A stretch of 64,000 bases of DNA from an uncultured Saprospiraceae bacterium (GCA_937139495.1 CAKZQC010000020.1:1-64000); one strand, 5' to 3'; numbered from the stretch's first letter, positions 34,559 to 43,142 are shown. Notes: generated from the sequence alone by a model not told the origin. Program-made: numbers and translations.

Positions 34559-35215
34559 TTATAGGTCAACAGCAAACGCTTTATTGATAAGTTTTCCGTT
34601 GTCAAACAAGTGGGGATAATGTCGAATGAGTTCCGCTTTGAATTGATCAAAAGGAACATCACTGTATGTCCCATAATGATGGCTATATTCCATAAATGGT
34701 TTGCCTGACTTGTCCGATTCTTGAAAAACAGCGTCTGTTTTTCCATCAAATTCAAGTGGTGCTACCTCCAATAATTGACACAGCTCTTTATTGAATACAG
34801 GTGTTGCTTTTACCCATTTATCATTCAGATACAATTCGGCATAGCCATGAAAAACCAATAGATTGGTTCCTAAGGTTACTTCCAATTTGGAAGTAGCTAA
34901 GTGATTGGTCACATTGCCAAACCCCAACCGACTAGGCACACCTAGTACTCTAGCACAAGCTGCCAGTAGATTTGATTTTTCGATACAATAACCTTCTGTT
35001 TTTGTCAACAGATAGCTTGCCTTTAAGGCATCAGGCTCCAATAGTATTTGATAAGGATTGTATCGGAATCCATCTCTGATGGCATAATACAAAGCGATTA
35101 TTTTTTCGGTTGGGTCTAGTATTCCTACTGTATGCTGATGAGCATAAGCAATGATCGCAGGGTGGTCGCTATCGGTCAATTGTCCTGCTTGTAAGTATGG
35201 TTCAAAATCGTTCAT
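34559..35215 (-). CDS. Transglutaminase-like domain protein
   Basis: A 218-residue soluble protein starting MNDFEPYLQAGQLTD at the ATG at 35215. It has a transglutaminase/protease-like core: Cys in EGYCIEKSNLLAACARVLGVPSRLGFG and His in VFHGYAELYLNDKWVKATPVFN. The usual third residue, Asp of the V-D-P motif, is replaced by T-P-V-F-N here; I recall this as normal for a bacteroidete subgroup. It could be a peptidase or an inactive binding domain. No signal peptide is seen. A terminator for the neighbouring DUF1573 frame lies just upstream of its start. Confidence 0.78.
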   Translation of the reverse strand: MNDFEPYLQAGQLTDSDHPAIIAYAHQHTVGILDPTEKIIALYYAIRDGFRYNPYQILLEPDALKASYLLTKTEGYCIEKSNLLAACARVLGVPSRLGFGNVTNHLATSKLEVTLGTNLLVFHGYAELYLNDKWVKATPVFNKELCQLLEVAPLEFDGKTDAVFQESDKSGKPFMEYSHHYGTYSDVPFDQFKAELIRHYPHLFDNGKLINKAFAVDL

Positions 35216-35234
35216 AGGTACAAAAATAACTAAA

Positions 35235-35266
35235 AAAACCACTCTAATCGAAATTAGAGTGGTTTT
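35235..35266 (-). terminator. Terminator after the PorE-like/DUF1573 unit
   Basis: A perfect 14-bp hairpin, AAAACCACTCTAAT / ATTAGAGTGGTTTT with loop CGAA. It lies 33 bases beyond the DUF1573 stop on the minus strand, closing the transcript that begins with the PorE-like gene. Confidence 0.85.
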
Positions 35267-35298
35267 ATGAAAATGGATACAATAAGGTTGATCCGTTT

Positions 35299-35592
35299 TT
35301 ATTTAACAACGTTTGCTTCTATTTCATAAAGAATCAAGTCGCCATCTACGTTGCCATATATTTCTATAGAAGAACCGTAATCCTTCTGTACACTTGCTTT
35401 GCTAGAATCAAAACGGTATTTGATAAATCCTTTTTGACCGGGTTTAACAGCACCTCTTGACCAATCAGTAGGTTCGGTACAAGTACAGCCACCTTGCAAG
35501 TGAAATATTTCAAAATCGTTTTCACCAGTATTGGTAAATTCAATCGTATAATCTTTTGCTTCACCAAACTTGATTGGTCCTATTTTCATCAT
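35299..35592 (-). CDS. DUF1573 domain, probable C-terminal extension of the PorE-like protein
   Basis: From the first ATG (35592) this encodes 97 residues, but the DUF1573 domain clearly begins earlier. The same frame upstream reads TTLAFEQPMMKIGPIKFGEA after a Thr/Ser-rich linker, back to nine A within a ten-A tract and then a TGA. No ATG, GTG or TTG lies before 35592, and there is no signal peptide, whereas the other three DUF1573 proteins in the window have one. An eleventh A in the 35668-35677 tract would fuse it in frame to the C-terminus of the PorE-like protein. The core has FTNTGENDFEIFHLQGGCTC and ends YEIEANVVK. It may be made by slippage on A10 or be a broken fusion. Confidence 0.7.
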   Translation of the reverse strand: MMKIGPIKFGEAKDYTIEFTNTGENDFEIFHLQGGCTCTEPTDWSRGAVKPGQKGFIKYRFDSSKASVQKDYGSSIEIYGNVDGDLILYEIEANVVK

Positions 35593-35663
35593 TGGCTGCT
35601 CAAATGCTAGCGTCGTGATAGGTTTTTTGTTTGATGTAGTAGTCGTACTAACGGTTGTATTAG

Positions 35664-37979
35664 TTAGTTTTTTTTTTCAGTATCTTCAACGTCTTCCAAG
35701 TCAGCACCAATACCCAAAGAAGGCATAGCAATGATTTTGAATTCTACACGTCTGTTCAACTGACGACCTTCTGGATTATCCGAACCATCTGCTTTTGTAT
35801 TGTCAGCAGCAGGCATTTTTTCACCAAATCCTTTCGACTGTAAGCGAGTAACATCTACACCTTTCTTTTTGAGGTAGTCAATAGTCATGTTGGTACGTTT
35901 CTCCGATAATGCATCATTGTATTGATCAGTACCTTTAGCATCGGTGTGACCACGTACCTCTACAATCATATCAGGATTGTCCTTAAGTGTATTGGCAACC
36001 ATATCCAAAGTATCAGCAGCACCTGAACGAATGTTTGATTTGTTGAAATCAAAGTAAGCGTTGTAGAATACTGGGGGAGGAGTCAAGTACATTTTTTGCA
36101 AAATGGCTAAGTCTTCCTTCGCTACTACACGGCTGTCAGCAATATAACCAGCACGTTTCGCAAAGATTTTGTAATCTCTGTCACGAGGTAGGTTGAACGC
36201 AAATTCATTGCCACCATCTAGTGTTTGTTTCTTAACTTCTTTACCCGTTTCTGCATCAAAGATGGTTACAGTTACACCGTCAAGTGTTTCGTTTGATTTT
36301 TTGTCGAAAGTACGAACCATCAAGCCCAATTCTTGGAGTGTTACTTGCTCTTCCAATTCGATTGGTTTAGTGATGTCGTAACCAGCCATTTTAAGTGCTT
36401 TTTTAGTAGCATCAATTTCTACCATACCACCTTCAAGACCATCTTTTTTAGAACGTATTTCGTATTTGTTACCCATTGCTAAGTTAAATACATATTCGTT
36501 ACCTTCTGTGTTAGTTTGCTCATCAACTACTTCTCCAGTTTCTTTGTTGACCAATTGTACCGTAGCACCATTCATTGGTTGACCTGTTTTTTCATCTACT
36601 ACATTTACCTTAGCGTAAATATCGCAACGCTCTGGCATAATGATAGAGAAAATATCATCGCAACAAGTTTCACTTTTGAGTGAAGTAGTACCTGGACGAT
36701 TAGAAACTACATAACCGTAGCAATCATCAATACCTTGTTTGTTGATAATAAAACCAAAATCATCTACACGAGTATTGAAACCCATGCCCATGTTTTCAGG
36801 AGTATTCATTTCACCGTTGTTGGTGTTACGCTCGCTCACAAAAACATCATAACCACCCATACCTGGATGACCAGTAGAACTGAAGTAGAACATATTGTCT
36901 CTTTCGTCAAAGAAAGGAGTGATTTCTTCACCAATTGTATTGATTGAAGACATATTCAAAGGTGCTTTCGTAGTACCATCTTCGTTGATTTCTGCATACC
37001 AGATATCAAAACCACCTTTTCCACCTTCCATGTTAGAGCTAAATAACAAGTATTCCTTGCCGTCCCACATCGCCACAGCAGGGTTTCTGTTAGAGTACTG
37101 GCTAGAGTTGAGTTCCAACAATTTAGCCTCGCCCAATGCACCATCGTTGTAGTCAGCTACATAGATACGGCTATTCTCTAGAGAGTTACCAGTCAAGGTA
37201 GCACGCACGAAGTAGAATTTAGACATATCCGTATTGAATGTAGGTTGAGCTACGTGGAAACCTTCTTTTTGTGTGATTTCTTTTTCGTAAGCTTCTGCTT
37301 TAGACCAAGTTTTATCACTAGCATCTGATGTATAGATTTTAGCAAATTTAGTATCTTCTTTATCTACCTTTTCTATAAACATAATAGAATCTGTACGCAA
37401 AGCAGTGAAAATAATTTTTTCACGACCAATAGGAAACGCACTACCTTCTGTAGAAGCAGAGTTAATGCTAGTACCCATATTTTCGATGAGTGTTTCTTCT
37501 TTCGCTTCTAGTTGATCTTTAGTCCACTTAGCTCCATCAACAGCAATTGTTGCCATTTCTTTGTAGTAAGCTGCTTTTGGTTGATCATCTGCATATTCTG
37601 TTTTGAATTTTTCAAATTCAGTGATAGCACCATCATAGTTACCGTTTAGTTTCATCACGTCGGCATACATGTAGCGAGCTAATGGATACTTAGTAGATCC
37701 ACCTTCATCTACCAATTTTTTGAACCATTCTTCTGCTTGGTCATAATCTCTCAAGCGGTCATGTGTTCTCGCAACGTTATAGATATTCGTAACATCTTTC
37801 GTATTGCGATTGTACAATTTCATGTACCAAGACAAGGCATTGTAAGTATCGTTTGCTTCGTCTAGCTCGGTTGCCACTGCTTCCACTTTTTCGTCAGGCA
37901 ATTGACCACCCGTAGGTTGAGCAAAAGCATATTGGGTCATAAAGACCAATGCTAGGATAAATAGGTTAGTAAGTTTCAT
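35664..37979 (-). CDS. PorE-like OmpA-family protein (TPR, beta-propeller, regulatory domains, OmpA)
   Basis: A 771-residue exported protein, signal peptide ending YAFAQ (residue 20). Layout: TPR helices (about 25-140, with NVARTHDRLRDYDQAEEWFKKL), PD40-type propeller repeats (about 170-420, such as YLLFSSNMEGGKGGFDIWYAE and FYFSSTGHPGMGGYDVFVSE), two carboxypeptidase-regulatory-like domains (about 455-625) and a C-terminal OmpA peptidoglycan-binding domain (about 640-755, with VEVRGHTDAKGTDQYNDALS and GRQLNRRVEF). This is the domain order of PorE, which anchors the type IX secretion ring to peptidoglycan. PorP/SprF lies next upstream. The gene ends in a ten-A tract, GAA AAA AAA AAC TAA, directly before the DUF1573 frame. 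Confidence 0.87.
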   Translation of the reverse strand: MKLTNLFILALVFMTQYAFAQPTGGQLPDEKVEAVATELDEANDTYNALSWYMKLYNRNTKDVTNIYNVARTHDRLRDYDQAEEWFKKLVDEGGSTKYPLARYMYADVMKLNGNYDGAITEFEKFKTEYADDQPKAAYYKEMATIAVDGAKWTKDQLEAKEETLIENMGTSINSASTEGSAFPIGREKIIFTALRTDSIMFIEKVDKEDTKFAKIYTSDASDKTWSKAEAYEKEITQKEGFHVAQPTFNTDMSKFYFVRATLTGNSLENSRIYVADYNDGALGEAKLLELNSSQYSNRNPAVAMWDGKEYLLFSSNMEGGKGGFDIWYAEINEDGTTKAPLNMSSINTIGEEITPFFDERDNMFYFSSTGHPGMGGYDVFVSERNTNNGEMNTPENMGMGFNTRVDDFGFIINKQGIDDCYGYVVSNRPGTTSLKSETCCDDIFSIIMPERCDIYAKVNVVDEKTGQPMNGATVQLVNKETGEVVDEQTNTEGNEYVFNLAMGNKYEIRSKKDGLEGGMVEIDATKKALKMAGYDITKPIELEEQVTLQELGLMVRTFDKKSNETLDGVTVTIFDAETGKEVKKQTLDGGNEFAFNLPRDRDYKIFAKRAGYIADSRVVAKEDLAILQKMYLTPPPVFYNAYFDFNKSNIRSGAADTLDMVANTLKDNPDMIVEVRGHTDAKGTDQYNDALSEKRTNMTIDYLKKKGVDVTRLQSKGFGEKMPAADNTKADGSDNPEGRQLNRRVEFKIIAMPSLGIGADLEDVEDTEKKN

Positions 37980-38104
37980 TCTTAAAAATGAGTTTTATAT
38001 AAAATTGTTTGTAGTTGGATTATCTATCAATGTTATCAGTAACATTGTATAAAGCAATTGCGCTAAGTATCTAAACCTAAAACGGTATCAATTGCTTATG
38101 CTCA

Positions 38105-38145
38105 AAAAAATTAGAAGCCTATCTAATGGTAGGCTTCTAATTTTA
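38105..38145 (-). terminator. Terminator between porP-like and porE-like genes
   Basis: Hairpin AAAATTAGAAGCCTA / TAGGCTTCTAATTTT, 13 bases after the PorP stop on the minus strand, with flanking A/T runs. A further small hairpin (CAATGTTA / TAACATTG, 38028-38047) lies in the leader of the PorE-like gene. Confidence 0.75.
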
Positions 38146-38157
38146 TCAATTATTGTA

Positions 38158-39300
38158 TTAGAAACGTGGGCAGAACAAGACATCTTCTACTACTGCTACT
38201 TTGTAAAGTTTAGCAATATAAGAAACACCCAATTCGAATGCTGTACCACGGTTGTTTTTAGCGAAAGCATTGTAGCTCAATCCATCACCTAAATTAATGT
38301 CATAAGCAAAACCAAATGAAAATCCTTTGATGTCGATACCTACACGAGCAATAGCTGCATCAGATACACGGTATCCACCACCTAAGTACATGGTAATATC
38401 TTTTGCTCTATTGAAGTGAATTCCAAATAATAATTGAGCATTCAATTCGTAAGCACTAAACCCACCATCTGTTCCTACAGAAGGAGTCAATATATTGTGG
38501 AAGAAGAGAAGCGGCTTCAATTGGAAACGCTTTCCTAAATCTGCCTCCATGATGAAGTTAGATAATAACGTCATAGGCATCTTGGCTTCAGTAGCCAAGA
38601 AATTGTATTCTGGAGTGGTAAAGTGATTCAATGAAGTTGCCAATTGAAATCTAATATTACGACTTCTGTGACTCAACATCAATCCACCCGTAAAATCTGG
38701 AGCCGTAGCACTAGAGTTTTGTAGGCTTTCAGATGTTAATGTACGATCAAAACCTGGAGTAGTAGTACCACCGTTAGCTATAATCGCATCTTCGTAGATG
38801 TACTGATCAGCAGTTGTTCTGAATTGCATGATGCCACCTTTCAGACCAAAAGACAAAATTGTTTTGCCGTTTTCGCCCAAACCTAAGTGATAAGCCAAAG
38901 ATAAGCTAGCACGAAGTGTAGAAAGACCACTGTCGTCTAATAGACCGCCATTGGCTTTGTCCATCGTGACACTCAATCCTGCACCCATCCAACTCTTAAC
39001 GTTTCCTTCTCTTCCCTTTTTGGGAAATGGAGCAAGTGGTGCATCAATATAGGCAGAAGGAGTTTGATAGCCCGAAAAGCCACCTACCGAACCAAAACCA
39101 TCTGGACTAATTGATAAACCGCCCCATTGGCTTCTGTATAAACCTCCAATTCTGAAAGTTCCTGAATAATAACCTGTATAAGTGGGGTTTAATTCTAGAG
39201 GCACCATGTCAAACATGGTAAAGTGCATATCTTGCGCCTGTACCGTAGTAGCACTAGCACCTAATAGCAAACCGATCGTTAAACTTTTTAAGAATCTCAT
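38158..39300 (-). CDS. PorP/SprF family outer membrane protein (type IX secretion)
   Basis: A 380-residue beta-barrel protein with a signal peptide ending TTVQAQ (residue 22), then DMHFTMFDMVPLELNPTYTGYY, the PorP/SprF opening in which an N-P-x-x-x-G motif follows the first strand. Alternating strands run to the C-terminus; HFTTPEYNFL, MYLGGGYRVSDAAIARVGIDIKGFSFGFAYDIN match the family's last strands. PorP/SprF proteins are type IX partners that hold surface adhesins such as SprB, and are commonly encoded next to PorE-like OmpA proteins, as here. Confidence 0.9.
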   Translation of the reverse strand: MRFLKSLTIGLLLGASATTVQAQDMHFTMFDMVPLELNPTYTGYYSGTFRIGGLYRSQWGGLSISPDGFGSVGGFSGYQTPSAYIDAPLAPFPKKGREGNVKSWMGAGLSVTMDKANGGLLDDSGLSTLRASLSLAYHLGLGENGKTILSFGLKGGIMQFRTTADQYIYEDAIIANGGTTTPGFDRTLTSESLQNSSATAPDFTGGLMLSHRSRNIRFQLATSLNHFTTPEYNFLATEAKMPMTLLSNFIMEADLGKRFQLKPLLFFHNILTPSVGTDGGFSAYELNAQLLFGIHFNRAKDITMYLGGGYRVSDAAIARVGIDIKGFSFGFAYDINLGDGLSYNAFAKNNRGTAFELGVSYIAKLYKVAVVEDVLFCPRF

Positions 39301-39498
39301 TTAGTAGATGATTTTTTTATATACTTAGAAGTTAGTTTCTGGTATAAAATAAATGTAATTAATAGAAAAAATATGTAAAGACTAAGTGTAAATATAGGAG
39401 TTTATTATGCTTTTGAAAAATTATTCGCCCTATAAGTTAAGAACATTTAAGGATTTAACCCTATTTAGTGTATTATACTATCCTTAATCTTAACAGTA

Positions 39499-39506
39499 CA
39501 AAGATA
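39499..39506 (-). promoter_or_regulatory. Candidate promoter for the PorP-like gene
   Basis: On the minus strand TATCTTTG matches TAnnTTTG and would give a leader of about 190 bases. The 226-base gap 39301-39526 is otherwise AT-rich with nothing else seen. Confidence 0.3.
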
Positions 39507-39526
39507 TTAAATAAAAATTAAATAAA

Positions 39527-40291
39527 GTGAAAAAGATATTACTATTCTCAACGATTTTATTGCTTGCCCTTGGGTGCCAAAACGATAACGTAACAAATGA
39601 AGTGGCGGTTGGTTCTGAAAATTATCCACGCAGTCCTAATCTAAAGCTATTGCCGATGGAGCTATCACCCGAATCGGAAACTGACCAAACGGCTCTAATG
39701 CAGTCCTATGGCTACGACGACGGACAAGTAGTGTTTGGTGTACATGGCATTCGATTGGGGAGCAGCTCCGAACTTTCGGGGAATGTGGCGTTGGCTCACT
39801 ACAAAAAAGCCACGCACGTACACCTTAATATTAATAATGAACGGCACGTATTAAGTAATACCAACGTTTTTGATTTTGGGTTGGAAGATGGAGATTATCA
39901 ACTGTTTGCCTTTATTAACCATTCTTATCGCGTGGCGATTAAGAACCCAAATAGTGTATTGGTCAAACAAATGAAAATAAAAAATAAAAAATTGGCAAAA
40001 AGTAGTAATATTGTAAGTCCTACTCTTATTTACAATATGCCTTATGGGGTATTTAAGGCAGAACGTTCTGACCAAATTCCTGTTGATTTTCTATTGTGGA
40101 ACAGACAACGAAGCGGCGAGGAATATTTTCAGATTATCATTGATAATCAATATACTTTTAAGGTTAGCAATAATCAACCACATTATTTGCAAGGTTTATC
40201 GAAGGGCAAACATAAATGTATGGTAGAATATAGAGATGCCAACGATGTGTTAATTTTGCCTGCTGTGAGTGCTACTTTTGAATTGGAGTAA
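39527..40291 (+). CDS. Lipoprotein of unknown function
   Basis: A 254-residue lipoprotein, lipobox LLALGC (Cys17), starting at a GTG (GTG AAA AAG); no ATG precedes the signal peptide. The mature protein seems to have two beta-sandwich halves: HVHLNINNERHVLSNTN followed by FGLEDGDYQLFAFINHSYRV, then FQIIIDNQYTFKVS followed by LQGLSKGKHKCMVEY, an internal similarity suggesting duplicated Ig-like domains. The family is not recognised. It stands upstream of a DUF4846 lipoprotein with a repeat element between them. Confidence 0.6.
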   Translation: MKKILLFSTILLLALGCQNDNVTNEVAVGSENYPRSPNLKLLPMELSPESETDQTALMQSYGYDDGQVVFGVHGIRLGSSSELSGNVALAHYKKATHVHLNINNERHVLSNTNVFDFGLEDGDYQLFAFINHSYRVAIKNPNSVLVKQMKIKNKKLAKSSNIVSPTLIYNMPYGVFKAERSDQIPVDFLLWNRQRSGEEYFQIIIDNQYTFKVSNNQPHYLQGLSKGKHKCMVEYRDANDVLILPAVSATFELE

Positions 40292-40299
40292 TGAAGTTT

Positions 40300-40457
40300 A
40301 TAAAACCGTACACTTTTTAGCTAGCGTCATTTTTGGGGAAAGAATAAAAGTTAACGCTGCGTCTAGTCAGACCGCTTTGCTGTTAGATACTAGAAGTTAG
40401 ACTTTCAACAATAGCTTGTGAAGCTAAATATTGACGACTTTTTAAACAACTTCTATA
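40300..40457. repeat. Repeat family B, copy 2, ending in a different terminal repeat
   Basis: The left part (ATAAAACCGTACACTTTTTAGC, then GCTGTTAGATACTAGAA) matches the element at 30394. The middle hairpin is kept although its sequence differs (TCAACAATAGCT / AGCTAAATATTGA). The right end is instead TTTAAACAACTTCTATA, the end of the 179-bp element at 10558. It looks like a mosaic or an element interrupted by another. Confidence 0.5.
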
Positions 40458-40506
40458 ATAAGTTGAAATTATCCTTAATTAATAACCAAATTAATCCCAA
40501 TGTAAT

Positions 40507-41508
40507 ATGTTGAAATACAGTATTTTAGTGCTAGTGTCGCTACTTGGAGTAGCTTGCCAAGACCGAATGGCTCATCGGATCTTATCAGAAGAAGATATTA
40601 AGAATTTGCCACAGGCGAGTGCTATTGCGGCACCTGCCAAAATTGACCCGATTACGAAGCGGATTGTGTTGGATAATGGGCAGCCCAACACAGATACCAT
40701 TGCGATTGCTTTTGATGGGCAGTACCATTGGTTGACCGAAGATTATCAGATACAAACCTCCTTGTCTGCTCAAGTCCCTGTGCCACATCGTTACCGCCGA
40801 ATAGCCGTAGAAAAAGGCAGTTATGCCGAATGGTTACGTTTTTTGCCCATGTTGCCCAAAGGCACTACGGTCAAGCTGCACGATGGTTCGGTCAAGTCAT
40901 ATCAAGCAGGGGCTTATCAGGTGGTCAATATAGATATTGGCAAAAGAGATTTGCAGCAGTGTGCAGATGCGGTTATGCGATTGAGGGCAGAGTATTTGTA
41001 CTCCAAAAAACAATACAGCGATATTCATTTTAATTACACCAGTGGGCATACGATTAATTATAGTGATTGGGTAGTGGGAAAACGCCCTAGAGTAAAAGGT
41101 AATAAAGTCTATTTTAGCAATAAAAATGAAGCTGCAAAAGCGGATTATTCGTACTTCGTATTCAGAGAATATTTACAAAGTATTTATTTGTACGCTGGCA
41201 CTTCGTCTCTAAATCAAGAGATGAACGTACGTCGATTAGAGAATATGCAAGTTGGTGATGTATTTATCAAAGGAGGTTTTCCAGGGCATGCCATGATCGT
41301 ATTGGATATGGCTCAAAGTATGGATAATGACGAAAAGGTGTTCTTGTTGGGGCAGAGTTATATGCCTGCTCAAAGTATTCATATTGTCAATAATTTCCAT
41401 GACTTGGAACTGTCCCCTTGGTATGCAATTAGTCAAATTCAAGAAGAATTGATTACGCCCGAATGGACATTTGAAAGTAATCAACTCAAAACATTCCAAA
41501 AGAAATAG
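40507..41508 (+). CDS. DUF4846 lipoprotein
   Basis: A 333-residue lipoprotein, lipobox LLGVAC (Cys17). It has the DUF4846 pattern as I recall it: HRYRRIAVEKGSYAEWLRFLPM near the front, YQVVNIDIGKRDLQQCADAVMRLRAEYLY in the middle, and the late VGDVFIKGGFPGHAMIVLDMA and ELSPWYAI segments. The core resembles a papain/NlpC-like fold, with no clear catalytic Cys visible. Function is unknown. Its final 28 bases overlap the convergent DUF1573 gene. Confidence 0.85.
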   Translation: MLKYSILVLVSLLGVACQDRMAHRILSEEDIKNLPQASAIAAPAKIDPITKRIVLDNGQPNTDTIAIAFDGQYHWLTEDYQIQTSLSAQVPVPHRYRRIAVEKGSYAEWLRFLPMLPKGTTVKLHDGSVKSYQAGAYQVVNIDIGKRDLQQCADAVMRLRAEYLYSKKQYSDIHFNYTSGHTINYSDWVVGKRPRVKGNKVYFSNKNEAAKADYSYFVFREYLQSIYLYAGTSSLNQEMNVRRLENMQVGDVFIKGGFPGHAMIVLDMAQSMDNDEKVFLLGQSYMPAQSIHIVNNFHDLELSPWYAISQIQEELITPEWTFESNQLKTFQKK

Positions 41509-41882
41509 GGACGAGTTGTTACCTGCCCTTTTATTTTGATTCTTGTCATGGCTTCGCCTTTGCTATTGGTGGAGAGTGTGAAATATTTGGTAAATACACC
41601 AATACTTTGCCACCTATATTCGATGTATATTTTGCCTGTTTGATTTGGCATAATTACTTGATCAATGATGCCATAATCTAAACAACCACAGTTGCCTTTC
41701 AATGTCGTCAGTACCAAGGGGGCTTCGCCAATATTACGGACAGTTAATAGGCGTTTGGTTGGTGTTCCCAATAGGATATTGCCATAGTCAATAAACAACT
41801 CATTGGAGTCTATTTGTAGCTGCTGGGCTTTCGCCGAATAAGTTATTGCAAAAAAGAAAAGAAGTAAATAAACGCATTGCAT
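41481..41882 (-). CDS. Exported DUF1573 protein
   Basis: A 133-residue protein with a signal peptide ending SAKAQ (residue 19) and one DUF1573 domain: FIDYGNILLGTPTKRLLTVRNIGEAPLVLTTLKGNCGCLDY, then the late TKYFTLSTNSKGEAMTRIKIKG strand pair. DUF1573 is an Ig-like, ASH/MSP-type fold of unknown role in the envelope of Bacteroidota. It is more diverged than the two upstream paralogues. It overlaps the convergent DUF4846 gene by 28 bases. Confidence 0.82.
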   Translation of the reverse strand: MQCVYLLLFFFAITYSAKAQQLQIDSNELFIDYGNILLGTPTKRLLTVRNIGEAPLVLTTLKGNCGCLDYGIIDQVIMPNQTGKIYIEYRWQSIGVFTKYFTLSTNSKGEAMTRIKIKGQVTTRPYFFWNVLS

Positions 41883-41932
41883 AGCTACCGAATTAGTTGA
41901 ACTAATGAATTAGTTCAATAGGGGTGATTTAA

Positions 41933-41981
41933 AAAAAAGTAACCAATTAACGTTAATCGTCAATTGGTTACTTTTTTTACG
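41933..41981 (-). terminator. Terminator after DUF1573 gene
   Basis: AAGTAACCAATT and AATTGGTTACTT pair around a 13-base loop, with A/T tracts on both sides. It ends the 42010-42507 gene. Confidence 0.7.
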
Positions 41982-42009
41982 TGTACTTTTTACAGAACGC
42001 TTTTAAACT

Positions 42010-42507
42010 TTAGTTGCCAGTAGTAGGAGCAACAACAGCAGGAGCGTTGTTAGTAGCAGGAGCTGCTACTGTACCATATATTTTCAAACGGCTAGTTGCA
42101 TTAGATACAGAATTAGTAGTCAATGTTACATATTTCGTAAATGCACCTGTACGTTTTGTGTCATATTTTACTTTGATAAAATTGCTTTCACCTGGCATGA
42201 TTGGCTCTTTTGGGTAAGAAGGAATAGTACATCCGCAGCTACCTTTAGCAGCAGAAATAATCAAAGGAGCGTCGCCTGTATTGGTGAATTTGAAGTAGCG
42301 AATACCCGTAGAAGCATTCTCGATGCTACCATAGTTCCATTCAGATGAATTTTCACCTGGTTGGCTCAATACTGCACCAGCTTTTTCGATAGCTGATTTA
42401 GCGTCAGAGGCTTCACCTGCTGTATATTTTGTAAATTTGATTTCTTGTGCAGAAGCAAAAGAAACGAATATAAAGAGAACGGCAAATAATGAAAATATCT
42501 TTTTCAT
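42010..42507 (-). CDS. Exported DUF1573 protein (paralogue 2)
   Basis: A 165-residue protein with a signal peptide ending FASAQ (residue 20), then a linker and one DUF1573 domain: GIRYFKFTNTGDAPLIISAAKG, SCGCTIPSYPKEPIMPGES, and the late VSNATSRLKIYGTV. The Ala/Thr/Pro-rich tail (residues 150-165) looks disordered. About three quarters of the core is identical to the next upstream gene, so the two arose by recent tandem duplication. Function is unknown. Confidence 0.85.
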   Translation of the reverse strand: MKKIFSLFAVLFIFVSFASAQEIKFTKYTAGEASDAKSAIEKAGAVLSQPGENSSEWNYGSIENASTGIRYFKFTNTGDAPLIISAAKGSCGCTIPSYPKEPIMPGESNFIKVKYDTKRTGAFTKYVTLTTNSVSNATSRLKIYGTVAAPATNNAPAVVAPTTGN

Positions 42508-42647
42508 GGTATAAATTTTTATAAATATTAGATGAATTATTGTGTAATAGTTATGTTGTTTGTCTAGTCTAATTCAAAGATGAAGCCAAAAATTAGTTAC
42601 GCATTATTTTTTTTGACTTTTCTTGTTTCTGTTTAGATTAGAAGAGC

Positions 42648-43142
42648 TTATTTGAACATTGTTTTTGGGCTCGATGGAATCGCTTCTGGCTCTGCTTCTA
42701 CAGTGCCATTTATTTTGAGACGAGTAGTCGTATTACTTACCGAATTGGTCGTCAAGGTGACATATTTAGTAAAAGGGCCGACACGTTTAGTATCGTATTT
42801 TACTTTGATGTATTCAGACTCACCTGGCATAATTGGCTCTTTTGGGTAAGAAGGAACGGTACAACCACAACTTCCTTTGGCATTGGTGATAAGCAATGCT
42901 TTGTCGCCTGTGTTGGTGAATTTGAAAAAACGAACACCCGTAGAAGATTTTACAATGGTGCCATAATTCCACTCTGTAGTAGCTCCTGCTTGCTTGAAGG
43001 GGGCACCTGCACGCTCATCTGCTGAAGCTAAATCGGTCGCTTGTGCTTTGTCACCTTGGTACAATTCAAATTTGATGTCTTGAGCAAAAACGGAAGAAGT
43101 AGCCAAAAGTGCTACGACCATCATTCCAAATATCTTTTTCAT
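42648..43142 (-). CDS. Exported DUF1573 protein (paralogue 1)
   Basis: A 164-residue protein, signal peptide ending SVFAQ (residue 21), DUF1573 core GVRFFKFTNTGDKALLITNAKG, GSCGCTVPSYPKEPIMPGES and the closing VSNTTTRLKINGTV. It is very close to the gene at 42010. The Cys-Gly-Cys in the loop is shared by all four DUF1573 frames here. A promoter candidate lies upstream at 43245-43252. Function is unknown; the exported location is clear. Confidence 0.85.
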   Translation of the reverse strand: MKKIFGMMVVALLATSSVFAQDIKFELYQGDKAQATDLASADERAGAPFKQAGATTEWNYGTIVKSSTGVRFFKFTNTGDKALLITNAKGSCGCTVPSYPKEPIMPGESEYIKVKYDTKRVGPFTKYVTLTTNSVSNTTTRLKINGTVEAEPEAIPSSPKTMFK

